Positions 34,108 through 44,632 of a DNA stretch of 64,000 nucleotides are shown in pieces. This DNA is from Mycobacterium paraense (GTDB lineage: Bacteria; Actinomycetota; Actinomycetes; Mycobacteriales; Mycobacteriaceae). Numbering within the stretch: the first letter of the stretch is position 1; each line of letters opens with the position of its first letter. A model generated the notes under the pieces. The model was not told where the DNA came from. It searched no databases and saw only the letters and a list, made by a program, of their open reading frames with translations. The stretch spans positions 38,120 to 102,119 of the forward strand of contig NZ_LQPM01000014.1 of the NCBI RefSeq assembly GCF_002101815.1. The letters are read 5' to 3'. Made by a program: the position numbers and the translations under genes.

Positions 34108-34124
34108 CGCGATCAGCGATCGCG
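34108..34124 (-). terminator. Hairpin after the SHOCT-domain gene
   Basis: CGCGATC and GATCGCG are perfect 7-base arms around a 3-base loop, starting 17 bases beyond the stop of the leftward gene at 34142. No T run follows, which is common for mycobacterial terminators. It could equally be a binding site. Confidence 0.4.
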
Positions 34125-34141
34125 ATGGGTGGGCGTGTCCG

Positions 34142-34489
34142 TCACTGCTCGGAGGTGATGTGCAGGCGCCGCGCGGTGTATTCGGCGTCGGAGATGGCGC
34201 CGGCGGCGCGCAGCGCCTCGAGTTCCCTGAAGCGCTCGGAAACCGGCACCGGTGGGTCCGGATACGAAAGCGAGATCGGGTCCGCGGGCCGCCCCGTGTC
34301 CTCGGCGCCCCATTCCGCGCCGAGGTTGATGAGTCGCAGCGCGAACAGCACGCCCGCCGCGGTGATCGGCAGGCCGAGGTAGAGCATCCACCCCGAGGAC
34401 AGGCCGGCTCGGCTCAACGCGAAATAGCGCAACAGCAGCAACACAGCGACCAGCGCCCCGGACAGCAGGATGGCGGCCTTGGTCTTCAT
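34142..34489 (-). CDS. Membrane protein with C-terminal SHOCT domain
   Basis: 115 residues. Two membrane helices (AAILLSGALVAVLLLLRYFAL and SGWMLYLGLPITAAGVLFALRL) are followed by a hydrophilic linker and a short helical SHOCT domain, RFRELEALRAAGAISDAEYTARRLHI. SHOCT domains are thought to mediate oligomerisation. Start at ATG 34489. It lies 59 bases downstream of another leftward membrane protein gene, so the two may be co-transcribed. Function unknown. Confidence 0.78.
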   Translation of the reverse strand: MKTKAAILLSGALVAVLLLLRYFALSRAGLSSGWMLYLGLPITAAGVLFALRLINLGAEWGAEDTGRPADPISLSYPDPPVPVSERFRELEALRAAGAISDAEYTARRLHITSEQ

Positions 34490-34548
34490 TCGCGGGTTCC
34501 TCCTTGCGATCCCAGAGTTCGTCTCGCAAGTGGACGACGCGACGGCCG

Positions 34549-35046
34549 CTACCGATCCCAACTGCGGTACAGGTAGTGCAGCACCAGCGCGGTGACCACC
34601 CCGTACCCGAGGTGCGGGATCAGATCGCTGATCCACCCGACGACGCCCCAGGTGCGCGGGTCGGTCACCCCGAGCACGGTCATCGGCCCGTTGGTGCCGA
34701 TCAGGGCGATCGCCGTCGCGACCAGCGTGGCCGGCAGCAGGCCCGGGCGCCATCCCAGCGCGTAGGCCAGCCCCAGGATCAGGCCCATCCCGATGCCCGC
34801 GGCATACCCGGTGAGCGCACCGAGGCCGAGGAGCCGGTTGGCCAGGACGTCGCCGGTTCCCGGCACCGTCACGCCGAACAGCCTCGACATCGCTTCGACG
34901 GTACGTTCGGGCGTCGTGCTGGTCGGCCGGCCCCGCACCGCGATGTCCAGGTAGGTGATCACGTCGAGCGCGGTGGTGCCCGCCGCTCCCGCGGCCGCGC
35001 CGCTGAGCAGCCCGGGCCAAAGCCCGGCAATCCGCGTGGTCCGCAT
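34549..35046 (-). CDS. Uncharacterised multi-helix membrane protein
   Basis: 165 residues with about four hydrophobic segments: PGLLSGAAAGAAGTTALDVITYLDI, LLGLGALTGYAAGIGMGLILGLAYALG, LLPATLVATAIALIGTNGPMTVLGV and LIPHLGYGVVTALVLHYLY. Gly/Ala-rich helices with a conserved-looking SxTPERTVEAMSR loop are seen in mycobacterial proteins of unknown function. Start at ATG 35046. It diverges from the small secreted protein at 35145. Confidence 0.7.
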   Translation of the reverse strand: MRTTRIAGLWPGLLSGAAAGAAGTTALDVITYLDIAVRGRPTSTTPERTVEAMSRLFGVTVPGTGDVLANRLLGLGALTGYAAGIGMGLILGLAYALGWRPGLLPATLVATAIALIGTNGPMTVLGVTDPRTWGVVGWISDLIPHLGYGVVTALVLHYLYRSWDR

Positions 35047-35144
35047 TCGCGACCGCCTCCCGTGCTGGCAGCTTGCATCGGGTTTGACTAAAGCACCCTG
35101 TGTCGCGGTGCGCATCCCGCGACCGCAACTTACAGTTGATAGCC

Positions 35145-35459
35145 ATGACGAATGGCAAAGCCAGGGCGGCCGCGGTATGCGGCGGCGCGGCCCTGGTTTT
35201 CGCGGTCGGGTTCGGCACGGTCGGCGCGCAGGCCGGTGCCGGCGCGCCGCTGAGCAGCGCAATGAGCCCTTCGTCGAGTGGGTCGGCAACCGGCGGCGCC
35301 GGGGGCGGCGCCATACCCGTGCAGCCGGTCGGCGGGGGCGCCTGCATCGTCGGCCTCAATTGCGGCTGCATCCCGCACCGCACCTGCCCGACGCCGCACG
35401 CCCACCCGGGCAACGCCGGCGCCAACCAGCACAACGCTCCGGCCCCGCAGAATCCGTAG
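35145..35459 (+). CDS. Small secreted cysteine-containing protein
   Basis: 104 residues. The N-terminus KARAAAVCGGAALVFAVGFGTVGAQAGA reads as a Sec signal peptide with cleavage near residue 30. The mature part is Gly/Pro/Ser-rich and contains a compact Cys cluster, ACIVGLNCGCIPHRTCPTPH, then an Asn/Ala/Pro-rich tail. Similar short secreted proteins occur in mycobacteria but have no known function. Disulfides are likely outside the cell. It is a single gene 50 bases upstream of the ligase. Confidence 0.7.
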   Translation: MTNGKARAAAVCGGAALVFAVGFGTVGAQAGAGAPLSSAMSPSSSGSATGGAGGGAIPVQPVGGGACIVGLNCGCIPHRTCPTPHAHPGNAGANQHNAPAPQNP

Positions 35460-35496
35460 CGACTGGAGTTCCCGCCTAAACGGCGATGGGTTTTCC

Positions 35497-35502
35497 TATC
35501 AT
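35497..35502 (+). promoter_or_regulatory. TATCAT -10 element of a likely leaderless transcript
   Basis: TATCAT stands 6 bases before the ATG at 35509. AGGG in the spacer is too close to the ATG to serve well as a ribosome site. Confidence 0.45.
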
Positions 35503-35508
35503 TCAGGG

Positions 35509-37131
35509 ATGAGCGTCGGTGGGCTGGATACCGTGGGCTCGCCGGCGTTCGCCGATGAGGATGCGGCCCTGTTTCGCGCCGCCGGCTGGTGGTCGGATAC
35601 GACCCTGTCGGACGCGGTGCGCCGCAACGCCGAATCGGGGCCGGATCGTCGCGCGTACGTCGACGATCTCGGCGCGTCGCTGAGCTGGCGTGAATTCGAC
35701 GATGCGGCAAGCAAACTGGCGGAGGAACTGGCCGGGATCGGTGTGCGGCGCGGGGATCGGGTCGCGGTGTGGCACCGCGATTCCACCGCCATCCACGTGC
35801 TTTTCGTCGCGATCGAACGGTGCGGCGCCGTCGTCGTCGGCATCGGCGCCCGCGCCGGCACCCGCGAGGTCGCCGCGATCCTGAGCAGCTCGCAACCAAA
35901 GATCCTGATCAGCGACCCGGAGCGCGGCCCGACCGCGGCGCAGGCGGCCGGCGAAGCCTCGGTGTCCACCCTGATCGTGGACGGTGGTCCCGGCGCGCTG
36001 CGACTCGACACGCGCACGCGGCCCAGGGCGTTGGAGGCGGACGCCCAACTGGGACCCGACGACGTCTTTCTCATCAACTCCACCTCCGGGACGACCGGCC
36101 TGCCCAAATGCGTCGTGCACACCCAGAACCGATGGCACTACTTCCACCAGAAGGCGGTCGCCAACGGATCGCTGACGCCGGATGACGTCTTCTTGCCGGT
36201 GATTCCCACGCCGTTCGGCTTCGGCCTCTGGACCAGCCACACCACCCCGATCTATCTCGGTGCCACCGCGGTGATCATGCAGCGGTTCACCGCCCGCGCG
36301 GCGTGCGAGGCGATCGCGCGACACCGGGTGACCGTGTTGTGTTGTGTCAGCACGCAATTGACGATGCTGATGGCCGACCCGGCCAGCCGGGAGCACGACT
36401 TGAGTTCGCTGCGCGTCGTTTTCGCCGGCGGCGAGGCGCTGCCGTACCGGCCGGCCGCCGAATTCGAGGAGCTCACCGGCGCGAAGATCCTGCAGTTCTA
36501 CGGCTCCAACGAGACCGGGATGCTCAGCGCCACCACGCTCGATGACCCACGCGAGCGCCGCCTGCGCACCGGCGGCCGGATCGTTCCGGAAATGGCGGTA
36601 CGGCTCTTCGACGGGGACCGGGACGTCACCGAGACCGGGCGCGGCCAGCCCGCCTGCCGGGGCCCGGCGACCAGCCTCGGGTATCTCGGCGGCACCGACC
36701 ACGACAAGCTCTTCACCGCCGACGGCTGGATGCGCATGGGCGACCTCTGCGAGATCGACGCGGAGGGCTACCTGACCGTGACCGGCCGTACCTCCGACTT
36801 CATCCTGCGCGGCGGCAAGAACATCAGCGCGACGCAGGTCGAGGACACCGTCTCGACCCACCCCGCGATCGCGGTGGCGGCGGCGGTTGCGATGCCCGAT
36901 CCGCTGTTCGGCGAAAAGGTTTGTGTCTATACCGAACTCGTCGACTCCGCCACCCTCGACCTGCCCGGCCTCGTCGATCATTTGCTGGCGCTGGGAGTCT
37001 CCAAGGAACTGCTGCCCGAACGGCTCATCGTCGTCGATGAACTTCCCCGATCGTCCGGGGGCAAGGTCGCCAAGGGCCTGCTCCGCGAGGATATTCGAGC
37101 CAGGATGGAGGCCGATCATGAACGCTCCTGA
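35509..37131 (+). CDS. Acyl-CoA/aryl-CoA ligase (ANL adenylate-forming family)
   Basis: 540 residues. Motifs: FLINSTSGTTGLPKCVVHT (ATP loop), LQFYGSNETGMLSATT (A5), WMRMGDLCEIDAEGYLTVTGRTSDFILRGGKNIS (A7-A8) and the catalytic Lys in RSSGGKVAKGLL. Overall it is closer to aryl/cyclic acid CoA ligases (cyclohexanecarboxylate or 2,3-dihydroxybenzoate type) than to long-chain FadDs. It overlaps the class II aldolase gene by 14 bases. Substrate unknown. Confidence 0.88.
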   Translation: MSVGGLDTVGSPAFADEDAALFRAAGWWSDTTLSDAVRRNAESGPDRRAYVDDLGASLSWREFDDAASKLAEELAGIGVRRGDRVAVWHRDSTAIHVLFVAIERCGAVVVGIGARAGTREVAAILSSSQPKILISDPERGPTAAQAAGEASVSTLIVDGGPGALRLDTRTRPRALEADAQLGPDDVFLINSTSGTTGLPKCVVHTQNRWHYFHQKAVANGSLTPDDVFLPVIPTPFGFGLWTSHTTPIYLGATAVIMQRFTARAACEAIARHRVTVLCCVSTQLTMLMADPASREHDLSSLRVVFAGGEALPYRPAAEFEELTGAKILQFYGSNETGMLSATTLDDPRERRLRTGGRIVPEMAVRLFDGDRDVTETGRGQPACRGPATSLGYLGGTDHDKLFTADGWMRMGDLCEIDAEGYLTVTGRTSDFILRGGKNISATQVEDTVSTHPAIAVAAAVAMPDPLFGEKVCVYTELVDSATLDLPGLVDHLLALGVSKELLPERLIVVDELPRSSGGKVAKGLLREDIRARMEADHERS

Positions 37132-37891
37132 CGCACGGCGGGGTGGTCTCGAGGTGTGGGCGCCGTCGGTGGTGCCCCCGATCGGCGTCGAGCTGTCCGA
37201 CGAACAGGCGCTGGCCATCGCGTTCCGCCACCTGGCCGCCATCGGGTTCGCGGAGAACATGGCCGGGCACATCACCTGGCAGCCCGACGGCCAAACCGAC
37301 ATGTTCGTCAATCCGTGGGGACTGTGGTGGCAGGAGCTCACCGCCTCGGACATCTGCGTCGTGGACGGCGACGCGCGGGTGGTGCGCGGTCGCTGGGATG
37401 TCACCCCGGCCATCCACATTCACACGGAACTGCACCGGGTCCGCGACGACGCCCGGGTGGTCATCCACAATCACCCGTATTACGTGTGCGTGCTGGCCGC
37501 GCTGGGCAGGCTCCCCGAACTGGTGCACCAGACCGGTTCGCTGTACCTCGACGACCTGTGCCTCGTCGATACGTACGACGGGGAAATCGACAGCCCCACC
37601 CGCGCCGCGGAGCTCGCCGCGCGCATCGGCGGCGCCAACCTCACGATTCTGGCCAACCACGGCGTGATCGCGACCGGCCGCAACCTGCAAGAGGCCGTCT
37701 ACCGGGCGGCGTCGATCGAGCGGGTATGCAAGCTGGCCTACGACGTCATGCTCACCGGCAAGGACCCGGTGCAGATGAATTGGTCCGACATGGCGGGCAT
37801 GCAGCGGTCGCTGATCGAACGCGCCGCCGACGTGTACTGGGCGGGGGCGGCGCGGATGACCATCAAGGCGGACCCCGATGTGCTCACCTGA
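37118..37891 (+). CDS. Class II aldolase/adducin-family protein
   Basis: 257 residues. The zinc-binding His set of class II aldolases is visible: HIHTELHRVRDDARVVIHNHPYYV carries paired His and ILANHGVIATGRNLQEAVYRA carries the third, with the Glu in the AENMAGHITWQ region. These enzymes cleave or epimerise hydroxy-keto compounds, and some are decarboxylases. It overlaps the ligase gene and is likely coupled to it. An unusual repeat element follows its stop. Confidence 0.85.
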   Translation: MNAPDARRGGLEVWAPSVVPPIGVELSDEQALAIAFRHLAAIGFAENMAGHITWQPDGQTDMFVNPWGLWWQELTASDICVVDGDARVVRGRWDVTPAIHIHTELHRVRDDARVVIHNHPYYVCVLAALGRLPELVHQTGSLYLDDLCLVDTYDGEIDSPTRAAELAARIGGANLTILANHGVIATGRNLQEAVYRAASIERVCKLAYDVMLTGKDPVQMNWSDMAGMQRSLIERAADVYWAGAARMTIKADPDVLT

Positions 37892-38014
37892 GTGTGAAAC
37901 GCGGTCGTTGACCGTGCGCGCAGGGCGGCGACACGCCGGGCTGCTGCGCCGCCGGCTCACCCCCAGAGCCGTGGTTGCACACTCGAAAGCCCAGCGCCGC
38001 AAGGAGATTGACGA
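37892..38014. repeat. Intergenic inverted-repeat element (GAGTGTG...CACACTC family)
   Basis: Outer arms GAGTGTGAAAC (just after the aldolase stop) and GTTGCACACTC match in 10 of 11 positions and enclose about 80 bases with an inner GGCGGC/GCCGCC stem. CACACTCGAAAGC at the right end resembles CACACTCAAAGC at 20357 and CACACTCGATGC in the same element there. This suggests a small dispersed palindromic repeat family placed 3-prime of genes. Confidence 0.5.
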
Positions 38015-39283
38015 GTGAAATCGATCGATGAGCTGGCCGGTGACCTTAACTTCACCACGGCCAAGACCGGCGAGCAGCGCTCCGTCACATTCCTGCCGGA
38101 TCCGCCCCGGGCGCCCCGCCGCTACACCGTGATCTCGGTCGACGACCACATCGTCGAGCCGCCGGACACCTTCACCGGGCGGTTGCCGCGCAAGTTCGCC
38201 GACCGCGCCCCCAGGGTCGTCGAGACCGGCGACGGGGGACAGACGTGGGTCTACGACGGCCGGGAGTTGCCCAACGTCGGGTTCAACGCCGTGGTCGGGC
38301 GGCCCGTCGCGGAGTACGGATTCGAGCCGGTCCGGTTCGACGAGATGCGCAGGGGCGCATGGGATATCCACGAGCGCGTCAAGGACATGGATCTCAACGG
38401 CATCTACGCGTCGCTGAACTTCCCGTCCTTCCTGCCGGGCTTCGCCGGCCAGCGGCTGCAACAGGTGACCACGGATCGGGACCTGGCGCTGGCCTCCGTG
38501 CGCGCCTGGAACGACTGGCACCTCGAGGTTTGGGCGGGGTCATACCCCGAACGCATCATCCCCTGCCAGTTGCCCTGGCTGCTGGACCCCGAGCTCGGCG
38601 CGAAGATGATCCATGAGAACGCCGAACGCGGCTTTCACGCGGTCACGTTCAGCGAGAACCCGGCGATGCTCGGGCTGCCGAGCATTCACTCCGGCCACTG
38701 GGACCCGATGATGGCCGCGTGCGCCGAGACGGGCACCGTGGTGAACCTGCACATCGGCTCGTCCGGGTCGTCGCCGTCCACCACCGACGACGCGCCACCT
38801 GACGTGCAGGGAGTGCTGTTCTTCGCCTACGCCATCTCGGCCGCGGTCGACTGGCTGTACTCCGGGCTGCCCAGCCGGTTCCCCGATCTGAAAATCTGCC
38901 TGTCCGAGGGCGGGATCGGTTGGGTGGCTGGGTTGCTCGACCGCCTCGACCACATGCTCAGCTATCACGCGATGTACGGCACCTGGCAGGCGCTCGGCGA
39001 AAGCCTCACTCCCGCGGAGGTATTCACCCGGAACTTCTGGTTCTGCGCGGTGGAGGACAAGTCGTCGTTCGTGCAGCGCGACCGGATCGGCGTGGACAAC
39101 ATCATGCTGGAAGCCGATTACCCGCATTGCGACTCGACCTGGCCACACACCCAGCAGACGATTCACGAACAGATCGGCGATCTCCCGTCGGACGTGATCC
39201 GGAAATTCAGCTGGGAGAACGCGTCTCGCCTGTATCGCCACCCGGTGCCGGTCGAGGTTCAACGGGATCCCGAGGCGTTCTGA
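38015..39283 (+). CDS. Amidohydrolase-family (amidohydrolase 2/ACMSD-like) metal enzyme
   Basis: 422 residues. VISVDDHIVEPPDTF holds the first metal pair (D-x-H type), HEN/HIGSSGSS supplies a central His, and NIMLEADYPHCDSTWPHTQQ the late Asp, the pattern of TIM-barrel amidohydrolase-2 enzymes such as ACMSD and gamma-resorcylate decarboxylase. Mycobacteria have many copies in lipid and steroid loci, mostly of unknown substrate. It could act in decarboxylation or hydrolysis after the ligase and aldolase encoded upstream, but the repeat element between them may separate the transcripts. Confidence 0.88.
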   Translation: MKSIDELAGDLNFTTAKTGEQRSVTFLPDPPRAPRRYTVISVDDHIVEPPDTFTGRLPRKFADRAPRVVETGDGGQTWVYDGRELPNVGFNAVVGRPVAEYGFEPVRFDEMRRGAWDIHERVKDMDLNGIYASLNFPSFLPGFAGQRLQQVTTDRDLALASVRAWNDWHLEVWAGSYPERIIPCQLPWLLDPELGAKMIHENAERGFHAVTFSENPAMLGLPSIHSGHWDPMMAACAETGTVVNLHIGSSGSSPSTTDDAPPDVQGVLFFAYAISAAVDWLYSGLPSRFPDLKICLSEGGIGWVAGLLDRLDHMLSYHAMYGTWQALGESLTPAEVFTRNFWFCAVEDKSSFVQRDRIGVDNIMLEADYPHCDSTWPHTQQTIHEQIGDLPSDVIRKFSWENASRLYRHPVPVEVQRDPEAF

Positions 39284-39374
39284 CGCGGCCGTAACCCACC
39301 AATACCGAATGGCGGTGTGACGCCGAAGAAATGGCCGGCGCCCCGTCCTGAGCACAATGCGCAAAAGCTCAAAA

Positions 39375-39406
39375 TCGCTTGTTGCGTGGCTATTGCGCAC
39401 AAGCGA
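39375..39406. promoter_or_regulatory. Inverted repeat upstream of an alpha/beta hydrolase gene
   Basis: TCGCTTGT (39375-39382) and ACAAGCGA (39399-39406) are perfect 8-base arms, with further GCG/CGC pairing inside. It lies 92 bases after the amidohydrolase stop and 82 bases before the next start, so it may be an operator for the hydrolase gene or a terminator of the gene before. Confidence 0.45.
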
Positions 39407-39488
39407 GTCAACGCCGGCGCGGATCCGTAGCTTCGGATGCAACAGGGTGTCGGGAGCCGCTCGACATCGCACCGAGCAGGAGTCCGCC

Positions 39489-40481
39489 GTGTTCACTGCG
39501 CCAGAACTGACTACGGGTACCAACGCTTATCGCGCGACCACCGAAGCGTCTTTACAGCTTTTGGACGCGAAGCGCGAGGGCTACGTCGAGCGCACGGTCA
39601 TCACGAGCGACGGCGTGCGACTGGCGGTGCGGGACCACAACCCCACCGGTCGCGACCACACCGTGGTCCTGCTGCACGGTCTTTGCCTGACCCAGGCGAG
39701 TTGGGAACTGCAGGTTCGCCACCTGAAGCGGCAGTGGGGCAACCGGATACGGATCATCACCTACGATCACCGCGGCCATGGCGCTTCGACCGGTGCGGAC
39801 ATGCACACGTACCGGATCGACCGGCTCGCCGCCGACCTTGCCGACGTCCTGACCATCTTGCGCGTGAACGGTCCGCTCACGCTGGCCGGGCACTCGATGG
39901 GCGGCATGACGGCGCTCGCATACCTGGGCCGTCCCGCCGCCGAACGTCCGGTGGAGCCGCAGGGCCTCGTCCTGGTCGCCACCGCCGCGGGCCGGCTCGC
40001 CGAGCGAGGACTCGGCCGCCTGCTGGGCAGCCGCGCGACGGAGCTCGTGTTCGACCTTGTGCACCACCTGCCCCGGCGCGCGACGGACAAGGCGATCAAG
40101 GGTGTGGTGCGGCCCGTCTTCGACGGTGTGCTCAAGCTTTCCGGTGCCGACCGCGGCGGGGCCGCCGCACTCACGGCCTCCGCCATCCGCTCGGTGTCGT
40201 TGACGACCGCGGCCGGATTCCTGCCCAGCCTGAAGCGTTATGACCAGTACGCCGCGCTGGCCTCCATCGTCGCCAACACGATCGTCATCAGCGGGGGAGC
40301 GGACAAAACGACCCCGGCCGAGCACGCCCGGGACATCGCCGCGGGCATCCCGGACGCAACCCACCTGCATCGCCCCGGCGCCGGGCACATGCTTCTGGGC
40401 GAGCACCCGCGGTGCGTCGGCGCGGCGATCGACCGCGTCATGGGGATGCCGGCGCTGTCCGAACCCAGCCTGGCCAGCTGA
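39489..40481 (+). CDS. Alpha/beta hydrolase
   Basis: 330 residues from the GTG at 39489, which follows AGCAGGAGTCC. Motifs: VVLLHGLCLTQASWELQ (oxyanion), TYDHRGHGAST, LAGHSMGGMTALAY (Ser nucleophile), ISGGADKTTPAEH (Asp) and PGAGHMLLGEHP (His). This is a typical lipase/esterase or hydrolase of the Abhydrolase_1 type with a helical cap around residues 160-230. No substrate can be given. A frame open upstream to 39357 has no coding character and holds the inverted repeat at 39375. Confidence 0.86.
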   Translation: MFTAPELTTGTNAYRATTEASLQLLDAKREGYVERTVITSDGVRLAVRDHNPTGRDHTVVLLHGLCLTQASWELQVRHLKRQWGNRIRIITYDHRGHGASTGADMHTYRIDRLAADLADVLTILRVNGPLTLAGHSMGGMTALAYLGRPAAERPVEPQGLVLVATAAGRLAERGLGRLLGSRATELVFDLVHHLPRRATDKAIKGVVRPVFDGVLKLSGADRGGAAALTASAIRSVSLTTAAGFLPSLKRYDQYAALASIVANTIVISGGADKTTPAEHARDIAAGIPDATHLHRPGAGHMLLGEHPRCVGAAIDRVMGMPALSEPSLAS

Positions 40482-40487
40482 CGGCCG

Positions 40488-41315
40488 TCACGCTCCGAAG
40501 GCGAAGCGATTGAGCACGTCGTAATTGCCCATCGGGGTGGCGTTGACCAACCGCCACAGCAGCCGCAGCGGCGCCGACGGTATTCGTTGGTAGAGCGCCC
40601 CGACTTGGGACCGCTCGAGGAAGCGCAGCCGCGGGTTCCACCGCTCGATCTCGCGCGCGTCGCCGATGCCCCACTTGGTGATGCCCTTGGTGAGCACCTT
40701 GGACAGCCGCGGCGCCATCGCCGAGGCGGTGTCGAAGGCGAGCTCGCCGCCGCGGAACCGATCCGTGACGCGTTGCAGCAGCGCGCGCACCTCGGGCCCG
40801 GTGAGGTACATCAGCAGGCCCTCCGCGACCATCAGCGTCGGGCGATCGGTGGGCACCTCGTCCAGCCACGCCCCGTCGGTCACCGACGAGCCGATCATCC
40901 GGTAACCGTCGGCGTCGTCGTAGAGCTTGCGCCGCAACGCGATCACCTCCGGTTGGTCGACGTCGAACCACCGCACGCTGTCCGGCGGATCCAGCCGGAA
41001 GGCCCGGGTGTCCATGCCGCACCCGAGGTGCAGCACGACGGCGTCCGGATGGCGGCGCAGGAAGGCGGCGCTCCAGTCGTCGAACTGTTTGGCGCGCATG
41101 GTGACCAGGTACTGGTTGGACCTGGGCCACGAGGCGCGCCGCATCCGGGCCCAGTCGTAGTCGATGCGGCCCACCGCCTCGGCGGCCGCCTTGTCGTCGA
41201 GAATCGGTGCCGGCGAACCGCATTCGTACGCCCGCAGGTAAAGGGTGCACAGGTTCGTCCACTCCACCGAACCCCACCGCACCTCGCTGAAGTCGACCAT
41301 GCCCGTCCGAGTCAT
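40488..41315 (-). CDS. Class I SAM-dependent methyltransferase, LCM/TcmP-type (PPM1 family)
   Basis: 275 residues. VVLHLGCGMDTRAFRLDPPDSVRWFDVDQPEVIALRR is the SAM-binding motif in the form typical of leucine carboxyl methyltransferase and TcmP-like O-methyltransferases, and LMVAEGLLMYLTGPEVRALL follows. Mycobacteria encode many such enzymes; substrates are mostly unknown. Start at ATG 41315, overlapping the stop of the regulator gene as ATGA, so regulator and enzyme are co-expressed and the enzyme is the likely target of the regulator. Confidence 0.9.
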   Translation of the reverse strand: MTRTGMVDFSEVRWGSVEWTNLCTLYLRAYECGSPAPILDDKAAAEAVGRIDYDWARMRRASWPRSNQYLVTMRAKQFDDWSAAFLRRHPDAVVLHLGCGMDTRAFRLDPPDSVRWFDVDQPEVIALRRKLYDDADGYRMIGSSVTDGAWLDEVPTDRPTLMVAEGLLMYLTGPEVRALLQRVTDRFRGGELAFDTASAMAPRLSKVLTKGITKWGIGDAREIERWNPRLRFLERSQVGALYQRIPSAPLRLLWRLVNATPMGNYDVLNRFAFGA

Positions 41316-41779
41316 CGCTGTTTTCCCTCCCGGTATTCGTTCCACATCCGCATCAGCTGGTCGCGGTAGTCCCGGGTGCAGAACTCGCAGAAATCGCGGA
41401 AGTCCTCGACACGCTGCCGCTGCTCGGCGCGGTCCTCTCCCAGCATGGACAGGGCGAAATCGGCGGGCTCGATGCCCAGCCGCATCAGCGACAGCTGCGT
41501 TTCCAGGACGCTGGTGAACCCGCCCGGTGTGACCCGGTAGAGGTGTTGCCGGTTCGGGCTCGGCAAGCGCTGCACCATGCCGCCCTCCAGCAGCTGGCGG
41601 GCGACCGTGCTGATCGATGCCTTGCTCACCGACAGCGCGGCGGCCAGCTCGGTCAACGACTGCTGGGGCGGATCGCAGATCAGCAGCCACCCGTAGACCC
41701 GGCCCATGGTGCGGGTGGCGCCGAGCAGCTCGAAGAACAGCCCGAGGCGGTCGACGAACTCCGACTCTTCCGGTGACAT
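41312..41779 (-). CDS. GbsR/MarR-type winged-helix transcriptional regulator
   Basis: 155 residues. GATRTMGRVYGWLLICDPPQQSLTELAAALSVSKASISTVARQLLEGGMVQRLPSPNRQHLYRVTP is a winged helix-turn-helix with the GbsR-like opening; the C-terminal part (EDFRDFCEFCTRDYRDQLMRMWNEYREGK) is helical and suited to dimerisation. The paired Cys in DFCEFCTRD could sense redox state or metal. A perfect 20-base palindrome lies 15 bases before its start, so autoregulation of the regulator-methyltransferase operon is likely. Confidence 0.87.
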   Translation of the reverse strand: MSPEESEFVDRLGLFFELLGATRTMGRVYGWLLICDPPQQSLTELAAALSVSKASISTVARQLLEGGMVQRLPSPNRQHLYRVTPGGFTSVLETQLSLMRLGIEPADFALSMLGEDRAEQRQRVEDFRDFCEFCTRDYRDQLMRMWNEYREGKQR

Positions 41780-41792
41780 GGGCCTCGATTAG

Positions 41793-44549
<2,757 letters not shown>

Positions 44550-44632
44550 CTGCCGAGCGCTCACAGGAAACCGCAAGGCGGGTCGGTTATCTTCGGCGGG
44601 TATTTGTGACCGTGCCGGTCGGAGGGGTGGGC

